DNA from: UBA5158 sp963692955
GTDB taxonomy: Bacteria; Pseudomonadota; Gammaproteobacteria; DSM-16500
Length of the DNA stretch: 64,000 bases
Direction of reading: 5' to 3'
Assembly: GCA_963692955.1 (NCBI GenBank)
Contig: OY843587.1
Span: forward strand, 372,001 to 436,000
A program made the translations under genes and the position numbers. This document shows, piece after piece, positions 18,185 to 26,662 of this stretch (position 1 is the stretch's first letter; the number at the start of each line of letters is the position of its first letter). The notes under the pieces were generated by a model, which was not told where the DNA came from, made no database searches, and worked only from the letters and a program-made list of their open reading frames with translations.

Positions 18185-18943
18185 ATGCAAACGTCTAAAA
18201 AGCTCCCCGGTAAAATTTCTATGTTCATTCGCTCATTATTATTTGCTATCATCGTGCCGATTTTCACCGCGGTGTGGAGTTTGATTTGCGTGGCTGTGTT
18301 TCCCCTGCCGCTGCGGCTGCGCAACGAAGTCGTGATGGTATGGACGCGGTCGGTGGTGTGGTTGTTAAAATTTATTTGCCGCATCGATTATCAAGTGACC
18401 GGTTGGGAAAATATTCCGCGTGACCGTAACGGCGTGATTATGAGTAAGCACCAATCGGCATGGGAAACTTTTTTCTTACCGGGACGCTTTAAAGAAACCG
18501 CGATTATTTTAAAACGCGAATTATATTGGGTACCATTCTTTGGTTGGGGCATGGCGGTCACCGATCCCATCGGTATCAACCGCAGCGATTCCGCGACCGC
18601 CATGACGCAAATTATCACGAAGGGAAAACAATGTTTGCAAGCCGGTCGTTGGGTATTAGTTTTTCCCGAAGGCACGCGCATCGCGCCCGGTCACGTCGGT
18701 AAATACAGAAGCGGCGGCGCGCGCTTGGCGGTAGACGCGGGCTATCCCGTGCTGCCCGTCGCGCACAACGCCGGCCGGTTTTGGTTCCGGCGCAAATTCA
18801 TCAAACGTCCCGGCACGATTCAAATCGTGTTTGGGCCATTAATCGAAACCACCGGCCGCAGCGCGGATGAAGTAATGAGGTTAACGAAAGATTGGATTGA
18901 ATCAACCATGTTGAAGATTGATAACGACGCGCCGATCAAATAG
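18185..18943 (+). CDS. plsC: 1-acyl-sn-glycerol-3-phosphate acyltransferase (PlsC/LPLAT)
   Basis: Inner-membrane acyltransferase that acylates lysophosphatidic acid to phosphatidic acid. An N-terminal hydrophobic segment spans about 14-40. The catalytic block is SKHQSAWE, with His89 and an acidic residue five places on (Glu94 instead of the usual Asp in HX4D, a variant seen in many proteobacterial relatives). FPEGTR follows at 160-165. Length 252 aa is normal. ATG is preceded by AGG eight bases upstream; 11 bases separate it from gmhB. The last 8 bases overlap the end of the convergent unknown gene. Confidence 0.9.
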   Translation: MQTSKKLPGKISMFIRSLLFAIIVPIFTAVWSLICVAVFPLPLRLRNEVVMVWTRSVVWLLKFICRIDYQVTGWENIPRDRNGVIMSKHQSAWETFFLPGRFKETAIILKRELYWVPFFGWGMAVTDPIGINRSDSATAMTQIITKGKQCLQAGRWVLVFPEGTRIAPGHVGKYRSGGARLAVDAGYPVLPVAHNAGRFWFRRKFIKRPGTIQIVFGPLIETTGRSADEVMRLTKDWIESTMLKIDNDAPIK

Positions 18944-19898
18944 ATTTGCGCGGTTGCGGATATAACGCCTGCGACGCCGAATCATCAAAAAACGGCTGCA
19001 CTTTTTTTAAAGTTTTATGCGCGTCCTTGTATGCATCCACGGTGGCCTTGGTATGCGCGACTTTTTCCAAAGCGACGCCAAATTTTGCGTAAACCAAATC
19101 GCGTTTATCGTGTTTTTTGTTAAACCGATAATAGTCCAACGTGTTATTTATTTTTTTGCCCACAAAAAATAAACCCACGCCCGCGGTGATCAACGGTATT
19201 CCCCCGACCGCGCCAGCGCCTGCAACGCAGGCTAACACCCCGACAAGGGTCAGGGCTGCGGCGACGATCATGGTCAGGCAGGCGGAGAATGAAACGAGAC
19301 GCGGATTGCTGAGACACATTTTTCGTATTTTTTTCGAGATGATCACTTCCCGTGAAAGGGACAACGCTTTTTCTACCAATTGCGGATTTTTCGTTTTGTC
19401 TTCGACGAGTTTAGTCACGCACTCCACGGCATTGCTAAGAAACTTTAATGTCGATTCATCAACGGCGTTGTAATTTAAATTATATTTTTGCGCCAGACAC
19501 GCTTGGGCAAAAAGTTTTTTTACCAGCGGAATAAATTCTTTCGCTTTCGCTCTAGCATGGGATAACTGCTTGACCTGCGCGCTTTGAAAGAGCCGCTTAG
19601 GGCTCACCAAAATATTTTTCGTATCGACGCGCGGTTCGTTTTTTGGATCGCGCATGGCGTCGTATAATTTAATTAAATTATAAATCAACGCGGTGTGATT
19701 CTGGATTTTTTCTAACAGATTAAAGTCATTATCAAAGCCATAATCTTTTTGTTTAGCGACTAGATTTTTATAATACTTTTGATAAGACAGAATCTTAACC
19801 GGAGAGAAATGCTGAATTTTATGTTTTTTCGCGGTGGCCAGGGCGTGCGTAAACGTAGTGTAGGCTTCTTTGAGATCAGACAGTTCTTGCTGTGACAT
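18936..19898 (-). CDS. Unknown protein with C-terminal hydrophobic hairpin (320 aa)
   Basis: No family recognised. Residues 1-195 are helical and charged, rich in Lys. Residues about 202-247 are strongly hydrophobic with a Gly/Ala-rich centre (two closely spaced membrane segments forming a hairpin). A basic, charged C-terminal tail of about 70 residues follows. There is no signal peptide. This architecture, a large soluble N-terminus plus a late membrane hairpin, is seen in proteins that insert into host membranes, but here it is only suggestive. The gene overlaps the end of plsC by 8 bases and lies upstream of nothing obviously related. Confidence 0.65.
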   Translation of the reverse strand: MSQQELSDLKEAYTTFTHALATAKKHKIQHFSPVKILSYQKYYKNLVAKQKDYGFDNDFNLLEKIQNHTALIYNLIKLYDAMRDPKNEPRVDTKNILVSPKRLFQSAQVKQLSHARAKAKEFIPLVKKLFAQACLAQKYNLNYNAVDESTLKFLSNAVECVTKLVEDKTKNPQLVEKALSLSREVIISKKIRKMCLSNPRLVSFSACLTMIVAAALTLVGVLACVAGAGAVGGIPLITAGVGLFFVGKKINNTLDYYRFNKKHDKRDLVYAKFGVALEKVAHTKATVDAYKDAHKTLKKVQPFFDDSASQALYPQPRKSI

Positions 19899-19990
19899 GG
19901 CATTCTCCAGGAAACTGCCTGGCGGCGGGAGTGACTAATACCATTTTATCACAATACTTGATCAAATTAAAAACAGGAAGAAACAAGCAG

Positions 19991-20392
19991 TTAGTTGCCG
20001 ACCGGTCGACGGTAATCGGCTTCGGAGCAATGTTTACCCGTGCGTTTCGTCGCGACCACAATACCATTCCGGTTCGCCTTAAACCACACAGCACAGCCAT
20101 AACGCGCGAAACTATTGTCTGGTTCGGTGTGCGCGAGTGGCACCGGGAAACCTATTTTACACGGCGGATATTGCTTTGAAAAATTTTTCTTAACCGGATA
20201 ATCCGTTTGTAATTTGGTGACGTAACCATACCAAGTGTAATCAGGGCGGGAAATAATTTCGTTGGGGACCCCATATTTTTTTTCTACCGATTGAATCGAA
20301 TAATTCACTTGGGGTTCGCACCAATGGTCCGGTCTGTGGCAGCCTGCAATCAGCAGGATAAAAACAAGCAAACTAAGCCGCCACACTAACAT
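19991..20392 (-). CDS. Small predicted lipoprotein (Cys-rich, unknown)
   Basis: The N-terminus is a signal sequence ending in the lipobox LIAGC (Cys18), so the mature protein should be lipid-anchored in the envelope. The mature part, about 115 residues, contains further Cys residues (CEPQ, PPCKIG, YGCAVWF, KHCSEAD). The last part reads like the preceding lipoprotein: a Cys, a hydrophobic strand and NRNGIVVATKRTGKHC, comparable with NMHGTILWAKHQGSSC. The ATG at 20392 is only one base from AAAGGA. A GTG at 20386 has better spacing and may be the true start. It follows the other lipoprotein by 19 bases, probably one operon. Confidence 0.7.
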   Translation of the reverse strand: MLVWRLSLLVFILLIAGCHRPDHWCEPQVNYSIQSVEKKYGVPNEIISRPDYTWYGYVTKLQTDYPVKKNFSKQYPPCKIGFPVPLAHTEPDNSFARYGCAVWFKANRNGIVVATKRTGKHCSEADYRRPVGN

Positions 20393-20411
20393 TTCCTTTG
20401 ACCTCTAAAAA

Positions 20412-20873
20412 TTATTTTTCCGTGGTATTAATCCATTTGCCTAAACAACTGCTGCCTTGATGTTTAGCCCAGAGGATGGTGCCGTGCATATTGGTTTTGA
20501 ACGTCGTGGTGCAAAGAATCATAGGCGCTGCATTTTCTCTGACGCCGGATTCAATTGGCACGCCGACATTTTTGTTACCGGGCGCGACGATGGGTGATTC
20601 ATTAGCGGCGAGGGTATTCGTATTACTGACCGCCGTGTCGGTCTTCGTGGTATAGACATAATACGACGTGTTTTCCGCCGTATGCATCGCTTGATCTGGC
20701 GTGCCCCATTGTTTTAACACAGTTTGAATATTGTCGCCGACGAATTGATTGGCGTTTTCTTCCAATTGGTAACGCGTACTTGAAGAAGAGCCAGAGCCTA
20801 AGCTTGTTCCCATGTCGGTACAAGCGGTGAGGAATAAGGAGGTAAGGATGAGGCAGCCAGTCCGTATGCGCAT
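20412..20873 (-). CDS. Small predicted lipoprotein (unknown)
   Basis: 153 residues with an N-terminal signal ending in LTAC (lipobox Cys18), followed by a Ser/Gly linker. The segment after it (NIQTVLKQWGTPDQAM) resembles SmpA/OmlA-type starts, where a short helix precedes W-G-x-P. The C-terminal half has two Cys (LCTTTF and SSCLG) around a hydrophobic strand, similar to the next gene. ATG preceded by AAGGGG six bases upstream. Followed after 19 bases by the second lipoprotein. The pair may be diverged duplicates; function unknown. Confidence 0.72.
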   Translation of the reverse strand: MRIRTGCLILTSLFLTACTDMGTSLGSGSSSSTRYQLEENANQFVGDNIQTVLKQWGTPDQAMHTAENTSYYVYTTKTDTAVSNTNTLAANESPIVAPGNKNVGVPIESGVRENAAPMILCTTTFKTNMHGTILWAKHQGSSCLGKWINTTEK

Positions 20874-20950
20874 GTGTTCCCCTTGTGATTAGCAATTTTA
20901 ACTATCATAGCTAATTAACGGGAATAATGTACAGCAACAACTGCAATTGT

Positions 20951-22219
20951 TTAATGGCGCATACTTGCTGCTGCGACCGGCGCTATTTCTGCTACTTCAT
21001 CACCCAGTTTGTAAACATTGCCAGTGTAATATTCAGTGCGTCGCGCAGCATTTGCGCCAGACTGAGGAGGCTGAGGCGGAACAGCGGCTGTTTGCACTTG
21101 CGCTAAGTCATCGTCAGCGCGTAGCAATAGTATTAAATGTTGCGTCGTACTTGAAGGGGCGGCAGCACTCTCTGCAGCATCGTTCATGGCCTGCAACTCT
21201 TCATCACTTACAGATGGCGGCCGTGGCGGCTCAGCAGCTATGAAATGTAATGCTTTGCATAGGCTGTTAATGCCTTTGCCAATCAACCCAAAGGACTTTT
21301 CGAACGCACCCACGATAAGCCGGTCAGGTGCTCGGGCTAACGTGTAGAGAATATCTGAAAAAGGAGTTTTGCTAACAAGTGATGTTATCAGAGCGCCTAT
21401 CGATACTACGACTGGAATAAAGGGCAAAATAAAAGTGGAGAATAAAGCCACGGCTGATGATGCTGCGCCAGCGCTGATTAAACCAGCACTGACTAATAAC
21501 ATGGCTACCGGCGGAAATGCGAAAGTAAGTACAGCCATTGATAAAAGCGCGGCAACAACGCCAATTATAAATGCGCGACTAGGGTGTAACGTTGAAGGCC
21601 TTACCAATACGTTCGTCAGTCCCAAAACTAACACAGAACAAGCTCCATATACTGGCATAAACAGAACTGCAGCTATATAGAAAGCAGTCATCAGCCCAAA
21701 ACCGAATGATCTACCGAGTACTCTCCAAATTTTTTCCGCAATCGAAGGTTCTTGTTTAAATCGGACGCCTTGTTGCTGCAGGGATTCCACTTCACGCGCG
21801 GAGATTGGCAAACCATCTAAATCAAGATATTGGCCGACTTCATTGTAACTAAACGGGAAAGGCCGTTGATAAAATTTTTCGATTAAGCTTTTCGGGTAAG
21901 CTCTGCCATCAGAAAAATATATTAATGGCCCACTGTTATCAATCCGTTCGTGTGTTAATGGATCTCTGTGGGTAAGAAGGGGAATGTTTCTCGCGAGCAG
22001 CATTTGAAGAGCAAAAGCACGGTCATGATACTCGGCCATTGTCTCATCGGTTAATATCCTTGCTAATGCGTCACGTAAAAAGCGAGCTCTTGTATCGTCA
22101 GGTAAATCCGGATCATTGGCTATATTCAAGCTTTCAAACGCAGCATACGTTGTGTTGCCGGCAGAAAGAACATTTATATAATCGGAAAGATGACGATCAA
22201 GCTCTTGACGGCTCAACAT
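20951..22219 (-). CDS. Polytopic membrane protein with U-box-like N-terminal segment, paralogue A
   Basis: A helical N-terminus (1-80) precedes a segment at about 86-150 that reads like a U-box. It has DPLTHERI, a hydrophobic strand, SDGRAYPKSLIEKFY, then YLDLDGLPISAREVESL, matching the U-box order of P-x-T...G-x-x-Y-x-x-x-x-I...P-x-x-x. Then come long hydrophobic stretches (about 175-290), rich in Ala/Val, suggesting several membrane spans. The C-terminus is polar with Ala/Pro-rich linkers. The next gene is a paralogue: DRAFALQMLLAR against DRAFELQMLLAR, then the same U-box-like block and membrane region. No signal peptide. U-box proteins in bacteria are usually host-directed ubiquitin ligases; here the resemblance is weak and several key positions deviate. 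Confidence 0.6.
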   Translation of the reverse strand: MLSRQELDRHLSDYINVLSAGNTTYAAFESLNIANDPDLPDDTRARFLRDALARILTDETMAEYHDRAFALQMLLARNIPLLTHRDPLTHERIDNSGPLIYFSDGRAYPKSLIEKFYQRPFPFSYNEVGQYLDLDGLPISAREVESLQQQGVRFKQEPSIAEKIWRVLGRSFGFGLMTAFYIAAVLFMPVYGACSVLVLGLTNVLVRPSTLHPSRAFIIGVVAALLSMAVLTFAFPPVAMLLVSAGLISAGAASSAVALFSTFILPFIPVVVSIGALITSLVSKTPFSDILYTLARAPDRLIVGAFEKSFGLIGKGINSLCKALHFIAAEPPRPPSVSDEELQAMNDAAESAAAPSSTTQHLILLLRADDDLAQVQTAAVPPQPPQSGANAARRTEYYTGNVYKLGDEVAEIAPVAAASMRH

Positions 22220-22333
22220 AAATTCTACTCTAATAAAATAAATCTAGACCATCGAGTATAGGTAGGAAAGCTTAAGAGAGCCTTAACAGATCACCCTTTG
22301 AACACCCCTCTGAATACCTCTCTGAATAATCTT

Positions 22334-23680
22334 CTAAAAATGCCGCATGATCGCAAAGGCGTTGCCGCTAAGTGCTTCAAGTGGTGCGTCGTACATCTCA
22401 CTGACCGTGTCACAAAGCGTGACGTGTTCTTCTTGTTCAACACGCGGCTCATTGGCCTCCATACTTTGCGGGTGCGGCCCCGATGGGTCTATGCCTAATG
22501 AATTATGGATCAAAGCATTCGAGTTGAGACTCACAACGGGCGCACCCTGGTCCGCGGGCACCAATAATGATACGGGTTGCGGCGGTAGCGGCGGATTGAA
22601 ATAATCTTTGATATATCCTATGCCTTTCCCAATCAAGCCACCGAGCGTGACGCAGACAGTAGTAATAATCACATGCGGAAAATTTGAAATTTTAAACAGT
22701 GCGTCGTGAAAAGATAATTCCGGCGAAAAAATTCTTCGCAGCGCGGCAACGCCAAACATGAGGGCTGGCAAGATAGTCGCTGTCCCCACCGTCATCACAA
22801 ACGAGACCGCGGCAGCGGCGGCGCCGGTACTAATTAACGAGGCTGCCGCCAGCAACCCCGCCAGCGGGGGAAAAAGTACGGTAATTAGCGCCGCAAAGAT
22901 CGTCACACCGGCCGCGGCGCCATACATTCTCATTAACGAACTAGATTCCATATCCTCCGAAGCATACAAAGCGCTCGCGGTTATAATGCAAAGTGGCAGC
23001 GCTAAAAGTGGCGGAAATATTCCACTCCAAAGCAAACATACAAATGCGGTTATCGTGATGGCATAAGCTAACCGACGGCCGAATAATTTTCCATGGCTGT
23101 AATAAGAGGTAGGCGTTATTTCGTCGTATGACGATAATGCCTTCAACTGTTGCGCGTGTAAAGACGCTAATTCGCGTGAGCTAAGCACTGTGTTATTAAG
23201 ATCGACATAGTTGCCGTCGTTATCGCGCGAATGGCTTTTGCTGAAATAATTTTCCGCGGAAGCTTTGGAAATAACCGTGCCGCTGCTTAAAAAAATCAGC
23301 GCTTCATCTTTTTCGAAGTCTTCTAACGTAATAATGTCTGCGTGATTGAGGGGAAAGCCGCGCGCTAACAACATTTGCAATTCGAACGCTCTGTCGCACA
23401 ACACTTTTATCGCCGGCGATTCAGCTGCCATGATGTTGCGTAAGCGCCGGCGCAACAATGCTAAGCGTTGTTCTTCGGTGTTGTCATAGGAAGCCGGCAC
23501 TGGGTCCGCCGCAGGCACGCGTACACCATCAACGATGCTGGGTGGCTCTGGATAAGTAGGATATAGCTCTATTAGCTTATTTAAAGCGTCAAGAATAGTG
23601 AGTTCGCCAATCGTTTCTGTACCGGCAAACACGTGGATTTTTGCCGATAATTGTTCTTGTAGGGCCGTGCCGGAAAGCAT
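22334..23680 (-). CDS. Polytopic membrane protein with U-box-like N-terminal segment, paralogue B
   Basis: Tandem paralogue of the preceding gene, 448 aa from the ATG at 23680. GTGAG lies seven bases upstream; the frame has an earlier GTG without a site. The shared DRAFELQMLLAR helix is at about 96-107, and the U-box-like block at about 116-176 has ITLEDF, LIFLSSGTVISKASAENYF and YVDLNNTVLSSRELASL. Hydrophobic Ala/Val/Leu-rich membrane segments fill about 205-350. The tail is acidic and polar. The U-box-like signature is more degenerate than in paralogue A. The two genes are 114 bases apart on the same strand and arose by duplication. No function is known to me. Confidence 0.6.
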   Translation of the reverse strand: MLSGTALQEQLSAKIHVFAGTETIGELTILDALNKLIELYPTYPEPPSIVDGVRVPAADPVPASYDNTEEQRLALLRRRLRNIMAAESPAIKVLCDRAFELQMLLARGFPLNHADIITLEDFEKDEALIFLSSGTVISKASAENYFSKSHSRDNDGNYVDLNNTVLSSRELASLHAQQLKALSSYDEITPTSYYSHGKLFGRRLAYAITITAFVCLLWSGIFPPLLALPLCIITASALYASEDMESSSLMRMYGAAAGVTIFAALITVLFPPLAGLLAAASLISTGAAAAAVSFVMTVGTATILPALMFGVAALRRIFSPELSFHDALFKISNFPHVIITTVCVTLGGLIGKGIGYIKDYFNPPLPPQPVSLLVPADQGAPVVSLNSNALIHNSLGIDPSGPHPQSMEANEPRVEQEEHVTLCDTVSEMYDAPLEALSGNAFAIMRHF

Positions 23681-23700
23681 ATTGAGTCTCACTTTTTATA

Positions 23701-23743
23701 GCCATTAAGGATAAGCTACAAACCTTAAGAGAAAATTAATGGC
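23701..23743. promoter_or_regulatory. Inverted repeats with two alternative pairings
   Basis: GCCATTAA (23701-23708) pairs with TTAATGGC (23736-23743). The overlapping TTAAGG (23705-23710) pairs with CCTTAA (23723-23728). The two hairpins share the left arm, so they exclude each other. Located between two minus-strand genes, just upstream of paralogue B and reaching the stop region of the 566-residue gene. May be a terminator or attenuator; no T-run follows. Confidence 0.3.
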
Positions 23744-25444
23744 TCACGGTTTTAGCCGGTTTTTCTGCAACTCAGCATGGAATTCGGGCCAGGTAACGGC
23801 ATTGTCTGATTCTAGATTTTTGACGATAAACGCTTTGAAAACAGGCATTTGTTCGGCTTCAAGTCGGTGTTGGGGCGGAAAAAATAGCAATTGATAATCC
23901 GTCATCAACGCGAGCAGGTCATGATAATGATTTTTTTTTGCGGCCTGCCAGAGAGCGTCGCTATCGGCGTGTTGTTCCAGTAACAATTGCCAAGCCGGCC
24001 AGTCAATTTTTCTTTTTTTCGGCTGCGCTGGGAGAGTTAGTCCCGCCGCTAACCGTGCTAATACATCAAGAGCGATTAACACCGTTGGCTGTTGGTCATT
24101 GGCTTTCGTGTGTGTTTGCAAGTAGGTTAATAACTTACTCCACAACCCCTCCGGGGTTGCCGGCGCGCTAGTTTGATAAAAATGTTTTTTCAATAAAAAA
24201 TAAATGTGGTCCGCCTGGCAGTCGCCAAGCGCTAATTTCATATAATAGTTTTGCAGTTCGGGATAAAGCAGTTCGCCGGCTTTTTCGCCGAAGCTACGCG
24301 CTAAATATTTTATAAACCGCGTGTCCGGGTCAGCAAAAAATTCTAAATCGTTAAGATCGTAGTCTATGACTTGCAAGATGATGAGGTTTAATTTTCCGAG
24401 CAAAGACAATTTAGGCTGTACCGCTAATTTGCGGTCATCTAAAAAATAATTTTCCGCGTCGGCCATTATTTTTTTGATGGCTGGAATGAAGGTCGAATAC
24501 AAACTCGCGCGTTCCGCCGCGCTGAATAATGTGCCCCAAAATGCATGCCCCGCCACGTCATGCAACATCGCGGGGTAGGGGCCGCAGCGGAGGCCGTGTG
24601 GTTCTACTAAATTATCCGTGCTGTCGGGATCATACAAAGCGACGGGATGTTGATTAGTTTGATGCATGGTAAAAAACTCAGCGTCACTGATGTTACCAAA
24701 AATAGGCTGCATTTCCAGCGGTTGCGGCGCTATTTGGGCTAATAGATAACGGATCACGGTAAACGACGGCATATAAAAATGACTGATATGCGGCGTTGTT
24801 TCAAAATAAATTAAGGGACTGCTGTAAATGATAATGCGAATGGTTTTATCGTAATTTTCATCGAATGGCACGATATAATTATCATAATTAATTCTCAACA
24901 TCCAGGCGTCGGTGGGGGTGAGCCGCGCGGCGAATTGTTGGAAAGCATCTGCGTCGAGTGTTATTTTAAAGCGCGCGAGTTTGGTTTGCATGCTAGCAAA
25001 ATATTTTTTTCCAAACGGCGTGAGCTGTTGGTCTTTGGATAAATAGTCGAACGCCACACCCGCGTGCGTATGCGCTGCGATTTTTAGCGGCTGATCATCG
25101 GGATGTAAGGCTTGTTTTTTCGTGTATTGCATCAGGGCGATGAGGTATGTGTATACCGTCATGCCTTGCCAAAAATCGAGATGATTATTTTTAATGAGAT
25201 ACAAGACATAGAGGTGACAGCGCGGATCAGAAAAGACTGGCGCGTCGTGAGCGCCGCTGCTGATTGCCGCGCGTAAGCTCTGCACCGCCGGCGTACGTAA
25301 ATCGAAATCAAACTGCGTGTTACTTTTCGCGGTATGGGAAAACAAACCGGCGTATAAAGACGCTTGCTGAACAGTGGTTTGATAAGATCGTCGCAGGGCG
25401 GTGAAAGGTGATTTTTTCAATAGGTTAACGATTCTGTTATGCAT
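23744..25444 (-). CDS. Unknown protein with HDxxGH motif (566 aa)
   Basis: No family recognised with confidence. The protein is soluble with no signal peptide. The most striking feature is HDVAGH at residues 295-300, in the context PAMLHDVAGHAFWG. It is preceded by conserved-looking blocks around 205-290 (IIIYSSPLIYFET, QTNQHPVALYDPD, EPHGLRCGPY). HD/ExxGH is the iron-binding signature of aromatic amino-acid hydroxylases, where two His and a downstream Glu hold Fe(II). Whether this protein is a distant relative cannot be judged by eye. Start ATG at 25444 has AGGA seven bases before it. Divergent from waaG. Confidence 0.6.
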   Translation of the reverse strand: MHNRIVNLLKKSPFTALRRSYQTTVQQASLYAGLFSHTAKSNTQFDFDLRTPAVQSLRAAISSGAHDAPVFSDPRCHLYVLYLIKNNHLDFWQGMTVYTYLIALMQYTKKQALHPDDQPLKIAAHTHAGVAFDYLSKDQQLTPFGKKYFASMQTKLARFKITLDADAFQQFAARLTPTDAWMLRINYDNYIVPFDENYDKTIRIIIYSSPLIYFETTPHISHFYMPSFTVIRYLLAQIAPQPLEMQPIFGNISDAEFFTMHQTNQHPVALYDPDSTDNLVEPHGLRCGPYPAMLHDVAGHAFWGTLFSAAERASLYSTFIPAIKKIMADAENYFLDDRKLAVQPKLSLLGKLNLIILQVIDYDLNDLEFFADPDTRFIKYLARSFGEKAGELLYPELQNYYMKLALGDCQADHIYFLLKKHFYQTSAPATPEGLWSKLLTYLQTHTKANDQQPTVLIALDVLARLAAGLTLPAQPKKRKIDWPAWQLLLEQHADSDALWQAAKKNHYHDLLALMTDYQLLFFPPQHRLEAEQMPVFKAFIVKNLESDNAVTWPEFHAELQKNRLKP

Positions 25445-25540
25445 GCTTTATCCTGTGAGCGAGGCACGCTTCTAGATTTAATAAATGGTAATTATAGTCC
25501 AGCTAAGTTATCATTTTCCTTCATAATATAGCGAGAAAAT

Positions 25541-26662
25541 ATGCGTTTAGCATTTTGTCTTTTTAACTATTTTCCATACGGTGGCTTGCAGCGGGATTTC
25601 CTGCGGATCGCGCGCGCGTGTTTGGCGCGTGGCCATCACATCGATGTTTACACGATGCAGTGGGACGCTGACCCCGAGCCTGGACTCGCTATAAATATTT
25701 TAACGGCTAAAGGTTTGCAAAATCATCAACGCCGTGAAAACTTTGTCACGCAATTACGAGCGCAGTTAGCGCGTGAAAAATATGATTTAATCGTCGGCTT
25801 TAATAAAATGCCGGGCTTAGATGTGTATTATGCCGCCGATACTTGCTATCAAGCGAAAGCGCGCCAGCAGCATGGTTTTTTATATCGCTTAACGAAGCGT
25901 TACCGCATGACGCAAGCGTTAGAAGCAGCCGTGTTTGCCGCGCGGGAAAAAACGCAAATATTATTAATCGCGCCGCGCGAGCAGGAAAGTTTTATGCGTT
26001 ACTACGCGACGCAACCGGAACGTTTTCATATCTTACCGCCGGGCATCGCGAAAGACCGTTTGCAAACCGCGAACGCGGCCAGCATACGTGCGCAAACCCG
26101 CGCGGCGCATCAACTCAATGATAATGATTTTTTATTATTGATGGTGGGCTCGGGATTTAAAACCAAAGGTTTAGACCGCGCGTTACTCGCCGTCAGCGCG
26201 CTGCCCGCGGCAATTTTACCACGCACGCAATTATTTGTGATCGGCGCCGATAATGAAAAACCATTTTTACGCCAAGCCGCGCGTTTAAATATCCAAAAGC
26301 ATTTACATTTCTTAGGCGGTCGCGATGATGTCCCACATTATTATTTCGCCGCGGATTTATTATTGCATCCCGCCTACAATGAAAATACCGGCACGGTCTT
26401 GCTGGAAGCGTTGGCGGGCGGCTTGCCGGTGGTGACCACCGATGTCTGCGGCTACGCGCATTATGTGGCAAAAGCCGCCGCCGGCAGCGTCTTGCCTAGT
26501 CCATTTGATCAGGCGCAATTTAATAAAACCCTTGCGAGTATGCTATTATCACCAGAACGTCCACGGTTGCAACGAAACGCGTTGGCATTCGCCACCACCG
26601 CGGATATTTACAGTATGCCGGAGCGCGCCGCCGCCCTGATTGAATCGATGTCCTTACGGTGA
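25541..26662 (+). CDS. waaG: LPS core glucosyltransferase WaaG-like (GT4)
   Basis: GT-B family 4 glycosyltransferase that, in enterobacteria, adds the first outer-core glucose to heptose II of LPS using UDP-glucose at the cytosolic face of the inner membrane. The WaaG-type N-terminus is plain: a short beta strand, then NYFPYGGLQRDFLRIA (residues 8-23), YDLIVGFNKMPGLDVYYAAD near 85-105 and a nucleotide-binding EX7E region in ENTGTVLLEALAGGLPVV (about 285-300). 373 aa is typical. The stop overlaps the GTG start of waaP (GTGA), so the genes are co-translated. Confidence 0.9.
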   Translation: MRLAFCLFNYFPYGGLQRDFLRIARACLARGHHIDVYTMQWDADPEPGLAINILTAKGLQNHQRRENFVTQLRAQLAREKYDLIVGFNKMPGLDVYYAADTCYQAKARQQHGFLYRLTKRYRMTQALEAAVFAAREKTQILLIAPREQESFMRYYATQPERFHILPPGIAKDRLQTANAASIRAQTRAAHQLNDNDFLLLMVGSGFKTKGLDRALLAVSALPAAILPRTQLFVIGADNEKPFLRQAARLNIQKHLHFLGGRDDVPHYYFAADLLLHPAYNENTGTVLLEALAGGLPVVTTDVCGYAHYVAKAAAGSVLPSPFDQAQFNKTLASMLLSPERPRLQRNALAFATTADIYSMPERAAALIESMSLR

